From assembly GCA_963797535.1 (NCBI GenBank), contig CAWCPQ010000001.1, forward strand, positions 2,232,001-2,296,000: DNA of 64,000 bases. Reading direction: 5' to 3'. Position numbers and translations under genes: made by a program. The notes under the pieces are model-generated. The model did not search any database. It had not been told where the DNA came from and saw only the letters and a list, made by a program, of their open reading frames with translations. Below, piece after piece: positions 42,075 to 50,217 of this stretch (position 1 is its first letter; the number at the start of each line of letters is the position of its first letter). The DNA comes from JAWWOL01 sp963797535 (GTDB lineage: Bacteria; Actinomycetota; Actinomycetes; JAWWOL01).

Positions 42075-42809
42075 ATGCACCTGACTGATGCGCAGCCGCC
42101 CGGTCGGCGCGACGCTGTCCCCGTGGCGCGACTCCGGCTCCTGATCGTCGATGAACAGCAGGCCTTCGCCGATGCGTTGGCCGCGTTGCTGGCGACGGCT
42201 CCCGACCTGCAGGTGCTCGGCGCTGCCACCGACGTGGAGACGGCCGTCGGTCTGACGCGCAGCCTGCGTCCCGACGTCGTGACGCTCGACGTCGACGGCG
42301 GGTCCAGCGACGCGGTGAACCAGCTGCACCGGGCCTACCCGCCGGCCGCGATCGTCGTGGTGACGACCAGTGAGAGCCCGTACGGCGCACTGCACGCGGT
42401 CTGCGCGGGAGCAACGGCCTGGGTCCCCAAGCACTGCGCCGCCGAGGAGCTGTTCGGGGTGCTGCGGCTGGCCTCGGACGGGGGCAGCTGGTTCCCGCCG
42501 CGGCTGCTCGGACAGCTGCTGCGCGAGCTGGCGCAGGCGCAGGGCCGGTCCCCGCTGCACGTCGGGCCACTCGGCGAGCTCACCCCTCGCGAGTACGACG
42601 TGCTGATGTGCCTGGTCGAGGGCTTGGACCGCAAGGCGAGCGCCTACCGGCTCCGGCTGTCGGTCAACACGGTGCGCACCCACGTACAGAGCCTGTTCAT
42701 CAAGCTGGGCGTGCACAACACGCTCGAGGCGGTGGCGGTGGCCCTGGACGCCGGCGTACGGGCTCCGTCGGGCCCGCGCGGGCTCGCCAACTCACGGCAC
42801 GCGTCGTAG
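42075..42809 (+). CDS. NarL/LuxR-type response regulator at the head of the glycan cluster
   Basis: The 244-residue protein has a receiver domain of about 20–135 (LRLLIVDEQQAFADALAALL, phospho-acceptor Asp in VVTLDVDGGSSDA, Lys in TAWVPKHCAAEE) and a GerE DNA-binding domain near the C-terminus (LTPREYDVLMCLVEGLDRKA, LRLSVNTVRTHVQSLFIKLG). The acidic pocket reads DE instead of DD, a conservative change, so phosphorylation remains possible. No kinase is adjacent; the soluble histidine kinase at 48387 is a candidate partner. It may control the genes that begin at 42901. GTG 42123 is an alternative start. Confidence 0.88.
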   Translation: MHLTDAQPPGRRDAVPVARLRLLIVDEQQAFADALAALLATAPDLQVLGAATDVETAVGLTRSLRPDVVTLDVDGGSSDAVNQLHRAYPPAAIVVVTTSESPYGALHAVCAGATAWVPKHCAAEELFGVLRLASDGGSWFPPRLLGQLLRELAQAQGRSPLHVGPLGELTPREYDVLMCLVEGLDRKASAYRLRLSVNTVRTHVQSLFIKLGVHNTLEAVAVALDAGVRAPSGPRGLANSRHAS

Positions 42810-42853
42810 CGAGGGTCGTCCTCCTGCCCGATCCGCGCGGGCAGAAGCATCCC

Positions 42854-42859
42854 TAGCCT
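42854..42859 (+). promoter_or_regulatory. Possible -10 element (TAGCCT) for the first glycan operon
   Basis: TAGCCT lies 41 bases before ATG 42901, which has its own GGAAGGAGG site, so a short leader is predicted. The -35 region is not clear. Confidence 0.35.
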
Positions 42860-42900
42860 CGACCTGGCCGGACGGTCACCGGAAGGAGGTTGAGCGCACG

Positions 42901-43923
42901 ATGGAGCTGCGGGTCCTTCTGGTGGTGGGCGACCAGTCCACGGCCGACATCAACGCCACTCTGACAGACGCGGTCACCGAGGTCTCACAGCGAACCGGGA
43001 TAGACGTCACGGTGGTCGCAGCGCCTGCTGACGTCCCGCCCCGCCCTCCGGACGCCGCCAGACCGCACCTGGTGCACGTCATCGGGACGCCGACCCCCTG
43101 GATGCTCGCGCTCGCCCGCGACGGCGTACCGCTGGTGGTCACTCCGGTGCGGCGACAGCGCCGAGTGCTCCCGCGGGCCCGCCGTAGCCCGTCGGCGCCG
43201 GTGTGGTGGCTGGTGCACGGACGGGGCAACGCCGCCGCCCTCGTCAGGGACGGCGTCTGTCCCAGCAGCCACGTCCTGCCCCTGCCGATCCTGCCGCACA
43301 TCGGGACGCTGCCGGCCCAGTGGGCCGCCCTGCGGGCCCTCAGCCGGGCAGAGCTCGAGGTCGCCCCCGGGCAGGTCGTGGTCGTCGGTTACGGGCCGAG
43401 CTCCGACCGGCTGTGCCACGCGCTGGGCAGTCTGACCCGTTCCGCGCGGCACGACATCATCCCGGTCTGGATCACGCCCGGCTGCAGCGAGCTGGCGTGG
43501 TACGACGCCGTGCAGCGGGGTCTTCCGCGCGAGGCCCACGTGGTCGGGGACGCGGCGGGGCGGCGGCTGCTGCCGGCGATGGACGTGCTGGTCGCCGGTG
43601 GCTCGAGCTTCGCGGCCCGCCACCCCGCGGTGGACGCGGCCAGGGTCGGCATCCCAGTGGTCAGCACGCCGACCGACGTGGCTGCCGACTTCGTCGACCT
43701 CGCCGAGGGCGGTTCGCTGCTCGTGGGGGCCGAGCCCGACCAGCTCGTCGCAGCAGTGGAGGACACCCTGCGCGAGGTCGCCAGGGGCCGGACCAGCCGG
43801 CTGCGGGCCCCGGCGCCCGCCGACGCGGAGACCGTCATCGCCACCGTCGAGCGGTGCTACGCCAGGGCGCTGAGCCGGCCGTTGAGCAGCACGACGACCT
43901 TGCTGCGGAGCGCGCACCCATGA
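42901..43923 (+). CDS. GT-B-type glycosyltransferase-like protein
   Basis: The 340-residue cytosolic protein has two Rossmann-like halves: VLLVVGDQSTADINATLTDA at the start, and GQVVVVGYGPSSDRLCHALG, MDVLVAGGSSFAARHPAVDA, RVGIPVVSTPTDVAADFVD and EGGSLLVGAEPDQLVAAVED toward the end. The second set follows the donor-binding half of family 1/4 glycosyltransferases, although the usual E-x7-E motif is weak (AARHPAVDAARVG). It is probably a sugar transferase for the surface glycan, or a degenerate member. A strong GGAAGGAGG precedes ATG 42901, and the stop overlaps the aminotransferase start. Confidence 0.65.
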   Translation: MELRVLLVVGDQSTADINATLTDAVTEVSQRTGIDVTVVAAPADVPPRPPDAARPHLVHVIGTPTPWMLALARDGVPLVVTPVRRQRRVLPRARRSPSAPVWWLVHGRGNAAALVRDGVCPSSHVLPLPILPHIGTLPAQWAALRALSRAELEVAPGQVVVVGYGPSSDRLCHALGSLTRSARHDIIPVWITPGCSELAWYDAVQRGLPREAHVVGDAAGRRLLPAMDVLVAGGSSFAARHPAVDAARVGIPVVSTPTDVAADFVDLAEGGSLLVGAEPDQLVAAVEDTLREVARGRTSRLRAPAPADAETVIATVERCYARALSRPLSSTTTLLRSAHP

Positions 43924-45122
43924 CGACCACCGACCTGCCGGTCAAGGCCGGCTCGCAGCGGCGGTCGGTGCCGTTCGCCTCCGCGGTGGTGACGGAGGAG
44001 GCGCGAGCTCACGTGGCAACGGTGCTGGCCAGCGGCTGGCTGACGACCGGCCCGCAGACCGCCGCGTTCGAGCAGGAGTTTGCCGACTACCTCGGGGTGA
44101 ACAACGCCGTGGCAGTGAGCTCCTGCACCGCTGCCATCGAGCTGTCGCTGCGCGCGCTGCACCTGCCGGACGGGGCCGCTGTGCTCACCCCCACGATGAC
44201 CTTCTGCGGAGCGGTCCAGGCGATCCTGCACGCGAGGCTGCAGCCGGTCCTGGTCGACATCGACCAGGTCACTTTGATCCCACGGCTCGACCAGGTTGCA
44301 GCCGCTGCAGCCCGGCACCGACCGGCAGCGATGGTGGTGCAGCACATGGGCGGCTACCCGGCCGACGTGGCCGGAATGGCTGCCGCTGCTGGGCTCTCAC
44401 TCGATCAGGTGGTCGAGGACGCCGCACACGCGCTGGGGACGTCGGTGTCGGACGTGCCGGTCGGACGGGTTTCGCGGGCGACCTGCTTCAGCTTCTACGC
44501 CACCAAGAACCTGCCGATGGGCGAGGGCGGCGCGGTGACGACACAAGACGACGAGCTGGCAGAGACGCTGCGCCGGGTGCGCCTGCACGGCATGTCCAGG
44601 GACGCTTGGCGTCGCTACGCTCCCGGCGGCGCGTGGGCGTACTCGGTGGAGGACGAGGGCCTCAAGGCCAACCTCAGCGACATCCATGCCGCCATCGGCC
44701 GCGGGCACCTGCCCCACCTGCCGGCCTGGCAGGACCGGCGGCGGGCCCTGGCCGACCGTTACGACGCTTTGCTGGCCGACGTGCCGGGCATCGGCCTCCC
44801 GGCCAGGCCGACCACCGGCAGCCACGCCTGGCACCTCTACCCGGTACGGGTGGAGCCAGCGTTCGGCATCCCCCGCGACGAGGTGGCAGCGGCGCTCGCG
44901 GCAGCCGGCGTACAGACGTCCGTGCACTTCATTCCCGTGCACCGGTTCCCGTACTTCCGTTCCCGCCTCGGTCCGGCAGCCTGCAGTCGGCTTCCCGAGG
45001 CAGACCTCGCTTACTCCCGGGTGCTCTCGTTGCCCCTGCACCCCGGCTTGACCGACGAGGACGTGGACTACGTCGTCGAAAGGCTGTCCGCGCTCCGCTT
45101 CGGGACTGCCGCCCATCTTTGA
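43920..45122 (+). CDS. DegT/DnrJ/EryC1/StrS-family sugar aminotransferase
   Basis: The 400-residue PLP enzyme converts a keto-sugar nucleotide to an amino-sugar. The family layout is complete: VTEEARAHVATVLASGWLTT, the phosphate-binding NAVAVSSCTAAIELSLRAL, VVEDAAHALGTSV, the PLP Lys in SFYATKNLPMGEGGAVTT, and VHFIPVHRFPYFRSRLG. Its natural partner is the dehydratase encoded next (45147), which would make the 4-keto substrate. The ATGA overlap with the upstream gene indicates translational coupling. Confidence 0.93.
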   Translation: MTTTDLPVKAGSQRRSVPFASAVVTEEARAHVATVLASGWLTTGPQTAAFEQEFADYLGVNNAVAVSSCTAAIELSLRALHLPDGAAVLTPTMTFCGAVQAILHARLQPVLVDIDQVTLIPRLDQVAAAAARHRPAAMVVQHMGGYPADVAGMAAAAGLSLDQVVEDAAHALGTSVSDVPVGRVSRATCFSFYATKNLPMGEGGAVTTQDDELAETLRRVRLHGMSRDAWRRYAPGGAWAYSVEDEGLKANLSDIHAAIGRGHLPHLPAWQDRRRALADRYDALLADVPGIGLPARPTTGSHAWHLYPVRVEPAFGIPRDEVAAALAAAGVQTSVHFIPVHRFPYFRSRLGPAACSRLPEADLAYSRVLSLPLHPGLTDEDVDYVVERLSALRFGTAAHL

Positions 45123-45146
45123 TCCAGCGTCATAGAAGGAGACCCC

Positions 45147-46733
45147 GTGTTCGCCAATCTCCGGGACCACGCTCGCCCCTCGTCTGTCCACACGCTCCAG
45201 CTCAGGGCCCTGGTGGTCGGCGCCGGACACGCGGGCCGCAGCCTCGTACGAGCCCTGAAGGAGACCCACGACTACGGGCTGCAGCCGATCGGCTTCCTCG
45301 ACGACGATGCCGGCAAGCGGTCGGTCTCCGGGCTGCCGGTCTACGGCCCGCTCGCGTCGCTGCCGGACGTCGTCTCGCGCACCCGCGCCCAGGTCGTCCT
45401 CATCGCGATCCCTCAGCTGCCGGTGCCGGAGGTGCGCAGGCTCAGCGACCTGGCCACGTCCGCCGGCGCCTCCGTCCGCTACCTGCCGTCGTTCCTGGCA
45501 GCGGTCGAGCGTGACGCCAGGGCCAGCGACCTGCGCTCCGTCTCCCTCGAGGCGCTGCTGGGCCGCAGTGAGCGCGACATCGGAGAGAACGAAGGTCGCT
45601 CGATCGTGGCCGGCAAGCGGGTCCTGGTGACCGGTGCCGGCGGGTCGATCGGCAGCGAGCTGTGCCGGCAGATTCGCCGCTTCAACCCCGCTGCGCTCTA
45701 CCTGCTCGACCACGACGAGTCGAACCTGCACCGACTCGAGCTCGAGCTGAGCGGCGAGGCCTTGCTCGACACAGAGGAGATCGTTCTCGCCGACATCCGC
45801 GACCACGCACGCATCTTCAGCACTTTCGAGGAGGTTCGACCCGAGGTGGTCTTCCATGCCGCTGCCCACAAGCACCTGCCGGTGCTGGAACGGCACCCGT
45901 GCGAGGGTGTGAAGACCAACGTGCGCGGCACGCAGGCCCTGGTCGAGGCGGCACAGCATGTCGGAACAGAGCGATTCATCCTGATCAGCACCGACAAGGC
46001 TGCCGACCCGGCATCAGTGCTTGGCGCCACCAAACGGCTGGCGGAAATGGTGGTCCAGGCCAACGTGGTCGGCGGCGGGACCAGCCTGGGCAGCGTGCGA
46101 TTCGGCAACGTACTCGGCAGCAGGGGATCCCTGTTGCCGACGCTCGCCGCCCAGCTGCGACGAGACGAGCGGGTGACCATCACCCACCCGGACGTGACCC
46201 GATACTTCATGACCATCGAGGAGGCCGTCGGGCTGGTGCTCGTCGCCGCGTCGATGGCGGAGTACGGCGAGACGTTCGTTCTCGACATGGGTGAACCGGT
46301 GCGCATCGTTGACCTCGTGGCCTCGTACGCAGCCCTGCTCGGCATTGTGGACTACGAGACACAGTTCACCGGGCTCCGGCCAGGGGAGAAGCTGCACGAG
46401 AGCCTCGTCAGCAACCGCGAGCACTGCTCGCCGACCGCTCACGACCGGGTGTGGGCGACGCGCCCCCGGCCGGTGCCGCCGGAGTTCGGGCTGCAGCTGG
46501 CCAGGCTCTACGTCGCGGCGGAACACAACGACGCCGAGGCGACGCGACGGTGCCTGCTGTCCGCCATCCCGGAGTACGAGCCGGTGACCGCCCGTCTCAT
46601 CCCGTTCGCCCGTCACGACGACGTCGATGTGGCGGCTGGGGCCGAAGCGGTTGACGGCGTCGCGCTCGAGGCCGCAGGAGGTCTGGCCCTCGACCGGCTC
46701 TCCGCCGTCGAGCTCGAGCCCGAGCTCCGATGA
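45147..46733 (+). CDS. CapD/PglF-like NDP-sugar 4,6-dehydratase without membrane domain
   Basis: The 528-residue protein has an N-terminal CoA-binding-type Rossmann domain (LRALVVGAGHAGRSLVRALK, GFLDDDAGKRSVSGLPVYG), then an extended-SDR catalytic domain with GKRVLVTGAGGSIGSELCRQ, HAAAHKHLPVLERHP, ILISTDKAADPASVLGATKR and VLDMGEPVRIVDL. The SDR Tyr is replaced, as is normal for this branch (L-x3-K here, M-x3-K in PglF). The four membrane helices that usually open full-length family members are missing, so the enzyme is soluble. With the adjacent DegT enzyme it can produce a 4-amino-6-deoxy sugar nucleotide. The start is GTG 45147 with GAAGGAGA. Confidence 0.9.
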   Translation: MFANLRDHARPSSVHTLQLRALVVGAGHAGRSLVRALKETHDYGLQPIGFLDDDAGKRSVSGLPVYGPLASLPDVVSRTRAQVVLIAIPQLPVPEVRRLSDLATSAGASVRYLPSFLAAVERDARASDLRSVSLEALLGRSERDIGENEGRSIVAGKRVLVTGAGGSIGSELCRQIRRFNPAALYLLDHDESNLHRLELELSGEALLDTEEIVLADIRDHARIFSTFEEVRPEVVFHAAAHKHLPVLERHPCEGVKTNVRGTQALVEAAQHVGTERFILISTDKAADPASVLGATKRLAEMVVQANVVGGGTSLGSVRFGNVLGSRGSLLPTLAAQLRRDERVTITHPDVTRYFMTIEEAVGLVLVAASMAEYGETFVLDMGEPVRIVDLVASYAALLGIVDYETQFTGLRPGEKLHESLVSNREHCSPTAHDRVWATRPRPVPPEFGLQLARLYVAAEHNDAEATRRCLLSAIPEYEPVTARLIPFARHDDVDVAAGAEAVDGVALEAAGGLALDRLSAVELEPELR

Positions 46734-47731
46734 CCAGCACCTTCGTCCTGACGGCAGGCGAGTGTCTGCGGGTCGACTGCGCGCCCGGTTGGGTAGCAAC
46801 GCAGATCGAACGCGGCCTGCTGGGTGAGGCCAGGACCGCCGAGCAGGAACCCGCGACGCCGGTCACGGTGCACCTGATCGTCGAGTCCGGGGGGCGGTTC
46901 GCCTTGCCGGGGGCACAGCTGGTGACGAGGGGAGCGTGGTCCGACGGCACCTGCGTCGTCCTGGAGGACGCGTGCACGTCGGGCTTCAACCTGCGGTGCG
47001 AACCGCAGGGCGACGTCCTCGTGGTTCACGCACGCTGGGCACCGCCGGCGCGGACCCTGGCCGCCGCCGCAGTGCTCAGGGGCCGCGCCGCCCTCCTGCT
47101 GCGCGCCGCCCTGCTGCAGTATCCGGTCATGTGGTGGAGCGGGGTTCGCGGCCGCGCGCCGCTGCACGCCTCGGCTGTGCGGCTCAGCCACACGGCCCCC
47201 CTCCTTGCCGGGCCCAGCGGCGTCGGCAAGTCGACGCTCGTGGAGCAGGCGCTCGCCGCCGGCCACGTGGCCGCGTGCGACAACCTGGCGATGTCCGACG
47301 GCCGCGAGCTGTTCGGCGTCGTCGAACCCAGGCGGATCACGTCGGGTCAGGGCAGGCGTACCTCGCACGGGCGGCGCGAGGCAGCGTTCGCCGATCGGCT
47401 CCCGTCGCTCCAGCCGGACCGCGTGATTGCCGTGTCCCTGAGCGAGACCGCGCCGGAGGGCCGGCTGGCCCCGCTCGAGCCCGACGACGCCTGCCGCACG
47501 CTGGTGACCGGGACCTACCTGGCCGGGGAGCTGCGAAGGTACTGGCCGTTCGCGGCGGCGTTAGCCCTCGGCACCGGGCTCGGCCCGCCGGCGCCCCCTG
47601 TCGAGGCCGTCGCCGCGCGGCTCACCGGAGCACTGCCGTGTCAGTCGCTGACTCTCTCGCGGCGATCGCCGACCCGCCTGCCGGACCCGACCGAGGTCGA
47701 GCCGGGCACCCCCACGCTCGTCTCGCCCTGA
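46730..47731 (+). CDS. HPr-kinase-like (HprK C-terminal domain) protein
   Basis: The 333-residue cytosolic protein has an N-terminal beta-rich half (about 1–135) without a clear family. The C-terminal half opens with RAPLHASAVRL and a Walker A P-loop, LLAGPSGVGKSTLVEQ (Gly161–Thr169), like HPr kinase/phosphorylase and the HprK-type kinases found in glycan and RiPP clusters. The following region lacks a well-conserved HPr-binding motif. What it phosphorylates is unknown; it may act on a sugar or a partner protein. It overlaps the dehydratase stop (ATGA) and shares its last 91 bases with the convergent response regulator gene. Confidence 0.75.
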   Translation: MTSTFVLTAGECLRVDCAPGWVATQIERGLLGEARTAEQEPATPVTVHLIVESGGRFALPGAQLVTRGAWSDGTCVVLEDACTSGFNLRCEPQGDVLVVHARWAPPARTLAAAAVLRGRAALLLRAALLQYPVMWWSGVRGRAPLHASAVRLSHTAPLLAGPSGVGKSTLVEQALAAGHVAACDNLAMSDGRELFGVVEPRRITSGQGRRTSHGRREAAFADRLPSLQPDRVIAVSLSETAPEGRLAPLEPDDACRTLVTGTYLAGELRRYWPFAAALALGTGLGPPAPPVEAVAARLTGALPCQSLTLSRRSPTRLPDPTEVEPGTPTLVSP

Positions 47732-48390
47732 ACCTGCGCCGGCACTTTGCTGGCGAAGACGTCGTCCATCAGGTGGTTCCGCACCGCGAATGCCGACGCG
47801 GACAGGCGAGAGTGCACACCCAGCTTGACCAGGACGTTCTGAATGTGGGTTCGCGACGTGCTGTAGCTGACCCCCAGCTCGGCGGCGATCGTGTGCGTGC
47901 TCTGCCCGAGCACCAGCCGCCGTAGCACCTCGAACTCCCGAGGGGTCAGGAAAGCCGCCAAGGCACGTTCGTCGCTCTCACCGCGCGGCAGCCGAGCAAC
48001 CGCGCCCGGCCCAGCGGCTGCCCCCTGGCTGCCCGCGGCTCGCTGGATCACCCCGACGATCTCCTGGAGCCGCTGACTCTTGCTGCACAACGCGGCGGCG
48101 CCGGCATGCACGGCGTCCAGCAGCAGGGCGGTCTCCGCCGTTGCCGAAAGCACAACCACCGCGGTTCCGGCGTCGTGCGCCAGGACCGCCTTGATAGCGG
48201 CCACGGCGTCGATCTCGTAGCCCTCGGGGAACCCGAGGTCCATCACCACCACGTCGAAGTGGCTACACCGGGTGAGCTCCACCGCGTCCTGAGGGCGAAA
48301 ACAGCTGTGCACCTCATGGCCCTGTGGCACGAGGGCGGATCGCAGCGCATCGCAGAAAAGCACGTGATCGTCGCAAAGCAGGATTCTCAT
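47641..48390 (-). CDS. NarL/FixJ-type response regulator
   Basis: The 249-residue protein has a receiver with LLCDDHVLFCDALRSAL, phospho-acceptor Asp in VVVMDLGFPEGYEID and Lys in AALCSKSQRLQE. The C-terminal GerE domain is LTPREFEVLRRLVLGQSTHT followed by LGVSYSTSRTHIQNVLVKLG. About 35 extra residues (PAQVQGETSVGVPGSTSVGS) follow, which is the region overlapping the HprK-like gene. ATG 48390 overlaps the stop of the histidine kinase (ATGA), so the pair forms a two-component system set inside the glycan cluster on the opposite strand. Confidence 0.9.
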   Translation of the reverse strand: MRILLCDDHVLFCDALRSALVPQGHEVHSCFRPQDAVELTRCSHFDVVVMDLGFPEGYEIDAVAAIKAVLAHDAGTAVVVLSATAETALLLDAVHAGAAALCSKSQRLQEIVGVIQRAAGSQGAAAGPGAVARLPRGESDERALAAFLTPREFEVLRRLVLGQSTHTIAAELGVSYSTSRTHIQNVLVKLGVHSRLSASAFAVRNHLMDDVFASKVPAQVQGETSVGVPGSTSVGSGRRVGDRRERVSD

Positions 48391-49061
48391 ACGGACACCC
48401 CATTTTCGACCATTGGCTCCGCCGAACGGTAAGGGACGGTGATACGCAGCAACGTGCCGCCGAGCTCGCTGCGCCTGATCTCGAAACTCCCCTGGACATT
48501 GCCGACGAGCTCAGCCACCACGGAGAGTCCGAGGGAGGCCCGGCCGTGCAAGGACGTGCCGAATCCCGGCCCGGAGTCCTCGACAACAATGACGGCTGCG
48601 CCCTGCTGGCTGTGCAAAACAAAGCGCACCCGACCTGATTCGCCTGCCGCCCGAATGGCATTGTCGAGCAAGTTGCTCGCGGAACGGCGCAGCAGCGACG
48701 CATTTGCATAGATCCAGATGCTGTCGTCGACGTCCACCTCAACGCTCGCGCCACTCGTCAACCGTGCCGACTCGACGATGTCCTCGACCACATCCCACAC
48801 GACCAGGCGCTGGTGGGCCGCGGAACGATCAAGCACGTGCTCGAGCAATTCGGTGAGCTGAGACGCGGACCGTGAGAGATGGTGCAGTGCCTGACGAGTG
48901 AACCCGAAGCGGCCGTCGTCCATGGCCTGGATGAGAGCGGACAGCGCGGCTGCCTGCTGACGAGCGTCATGGAGCGCCTGCGCAATGCGGGTCTCGGAAT
49001 CAGTGCCGAGAATGCCGTGACTACCGGCGCATGACTGCGCCTGCCCCTCCCCGTCCTCCAT
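48387..49061 (-). CDS. Soluble histidine kinase
   Basis: The 224-residue protein has no membrane helix or sensor domain. The probable phospho-acceptor is His31 in QALHDARQQAAALSALIQAM, followed by a second helix (QALHHLSRSASQLTELLEHV) and an ATPase domain with the N box SNLLDNAIRAAGESG, G1 VVEDSGPGFGTS and G2 ASLGLSVVAELV. ATG 49061 is preceded by AAAGGGGGGGAGCGG. The signal must come from a partner protein or small molecule. It is coupled to its response regulator, and regulation of the flanking glycan operons is inferred. Confidence 0.85.
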   Translation of the reverse strand: MEDGEGQAQSCAGSHGILGTDSETRIAQALHDARQQAAALSALIQAMDDGRFGFTRQALHHLSRSASQLTELLEHVLDRSAAHQRLVVWDVVEDIVESARLTSGASVEVDVDDSIWIYANASLLRRSASNLLDNAIRAAGESGRVRFVLHSQQGAAVIVVEDSGPGFGTSLHGRASLGLSVVAELVGNVQGSFEIRRSELGGTLLRITVPYRSAEPMVENGVSV

Positions 49062-49344
49062 CCGCTCCCCCCCTTTCGCGCGCCTCTCGCGCGCATTGAG
49101 CGGTCCCCGTCCGCCACGGTCAGACTCAACCGACATCTGGCGTTCATCAAGAGTTTTCCTGCCAAATGACTATTTCTGACTAGTTATTTGATCATGGCCG
49201 CTACGGAGCGCAATTGCACGACTTCTCAACGCGACCTGATCGCGTCATCCGGTGACGATCCGGACGCAGGACGTAACCATAAGAATGTGGTAACTAGCAA
49301 GTAAGGGCTACCTGTCCGAAACGACGCCAGACGCCACTGTGCAT
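49062..49344 (-). promoter_or_regulatory. AT-richer control region upstream of the histidine kinase gene
   Basis: This 283-base gap is markedly richer in A/T than its surroundings, above all 49140–49215 and 49270–49315 (for example TATTTCTGACTAGTTATTTG). No credible gene is present. It presumably holds the kinase promoter; the nearby PIG-L gene ends at its right side. Confidence 0.4.
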
Positions 49345-50007
49345 TCAGCGAAGTGAGCGAAGACTGAGGAACGGCTCGGCGGCCCGCATGCCCACCATCG
49401 ACCCCCAGTAGGCAGCCCGGCCACGCAACGCCTCGGGGTCGCGTGGGTGCGGATAGGGCCTCAGTTCGCTTGCGTAGCAGGACATCGCCGCAATCTTGGC
49501 GTCCAGGGTTTCGGTGACATCGACGAATACCGTCGGTGAGAAGCGGTCGGCCGTCGCCGGCCAGGCCCACTCGGTGGACGAAGGGGTCTCGAAGGCGAGG
49601 ATGTCGCGGACCTGCGGCCGCTCGTAGGGCCGGCACGCCGTCCAGGTGGCCCTCGCGACGACACCGTGATCGAGGTTCACGTCGCCGACGAAATGGGTGT
49701 ACACCCGCTCGGGCTCAAGAGTGTCGAGGTGCGCTGCTATCACCTTGGTGACATCAAGCAGAGCCATCGCGTCGAGTCGTTGGTCGGGCAGCTCCGCGAA
49801 GCGGATCTCCTTGGCCCCCAGGCACTGTGCGGCCTTTCGCCCTGACTCTCTCAGCTCCTCGCGCATCGCGTCCGGGTAGCGACTGGTGGCGCCGTCGGCC
49901 ACCACCAGGACGCTGACCTCGTCCCCGTCGAGGATGTGGCGGGCGAGCGTCGCGCCGCCTCCGAGCACCTCGTCGTCGGGGTGGGCGACGACCGCGACGA
50001 CGCGCAT
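49345..50007 (-). CDS. PIG-L family deacetylase of the glycan cluster
   Basis: The 220-residue zinc enzyme has VVAVVAHPDDEVLGGGATLA at the N-terminus and VYTHFVGDVNLDHGVVARAT with the third metal His. It is the second PIG-L protein in the window and is closer to the sugar N-deacetylases found in capsule and antibiotic clusters. It could deacetylate an N-acetyl amino-sugar in the precursor or polymer. AAGGAG precedes ATG 50007. It is divergent from the Wzz-like gene, with 210 bases between. Confidence 0.9.
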   Translation of the reverse strand: MRVVAVVAHPDDEVLGGGATLARHILDGDEVSVLVVADGATSRYPDAMREELRESGRKAAQCLGAKEIRFAELPDQRLDAMALLDVTKVIAAHLDTLEPERVYTHFVGDVNLDHGVVARATWTACRPYERPQVRDILAFETPSSTEWAWPATADRFSPTVFVDVTETLDAKIAAMSCYASELRPYPHPRDPEALRGRAAYWGSMVGMRAAEPFLSLRSLR

Positions 50008-50217
50008 GCGCGCTCCTTAGCTGGCACGGTGCTGGCACTCGAGCAGCCCCAGGATGGCGGCCGGCCGCTCAGCACCCGACCCGCAATTGACGTACCGCCG
50101 CTACGCCGCGGGGCTGAGGACGGGCCGACCCGGCTGACGGATCCTCACAACGTCGGCGCCACGGACAGGGTCCGCATCCGTCCGACCTCAGGTCAGGAAT
50201 GTCAGGGAGCGTGGGGC

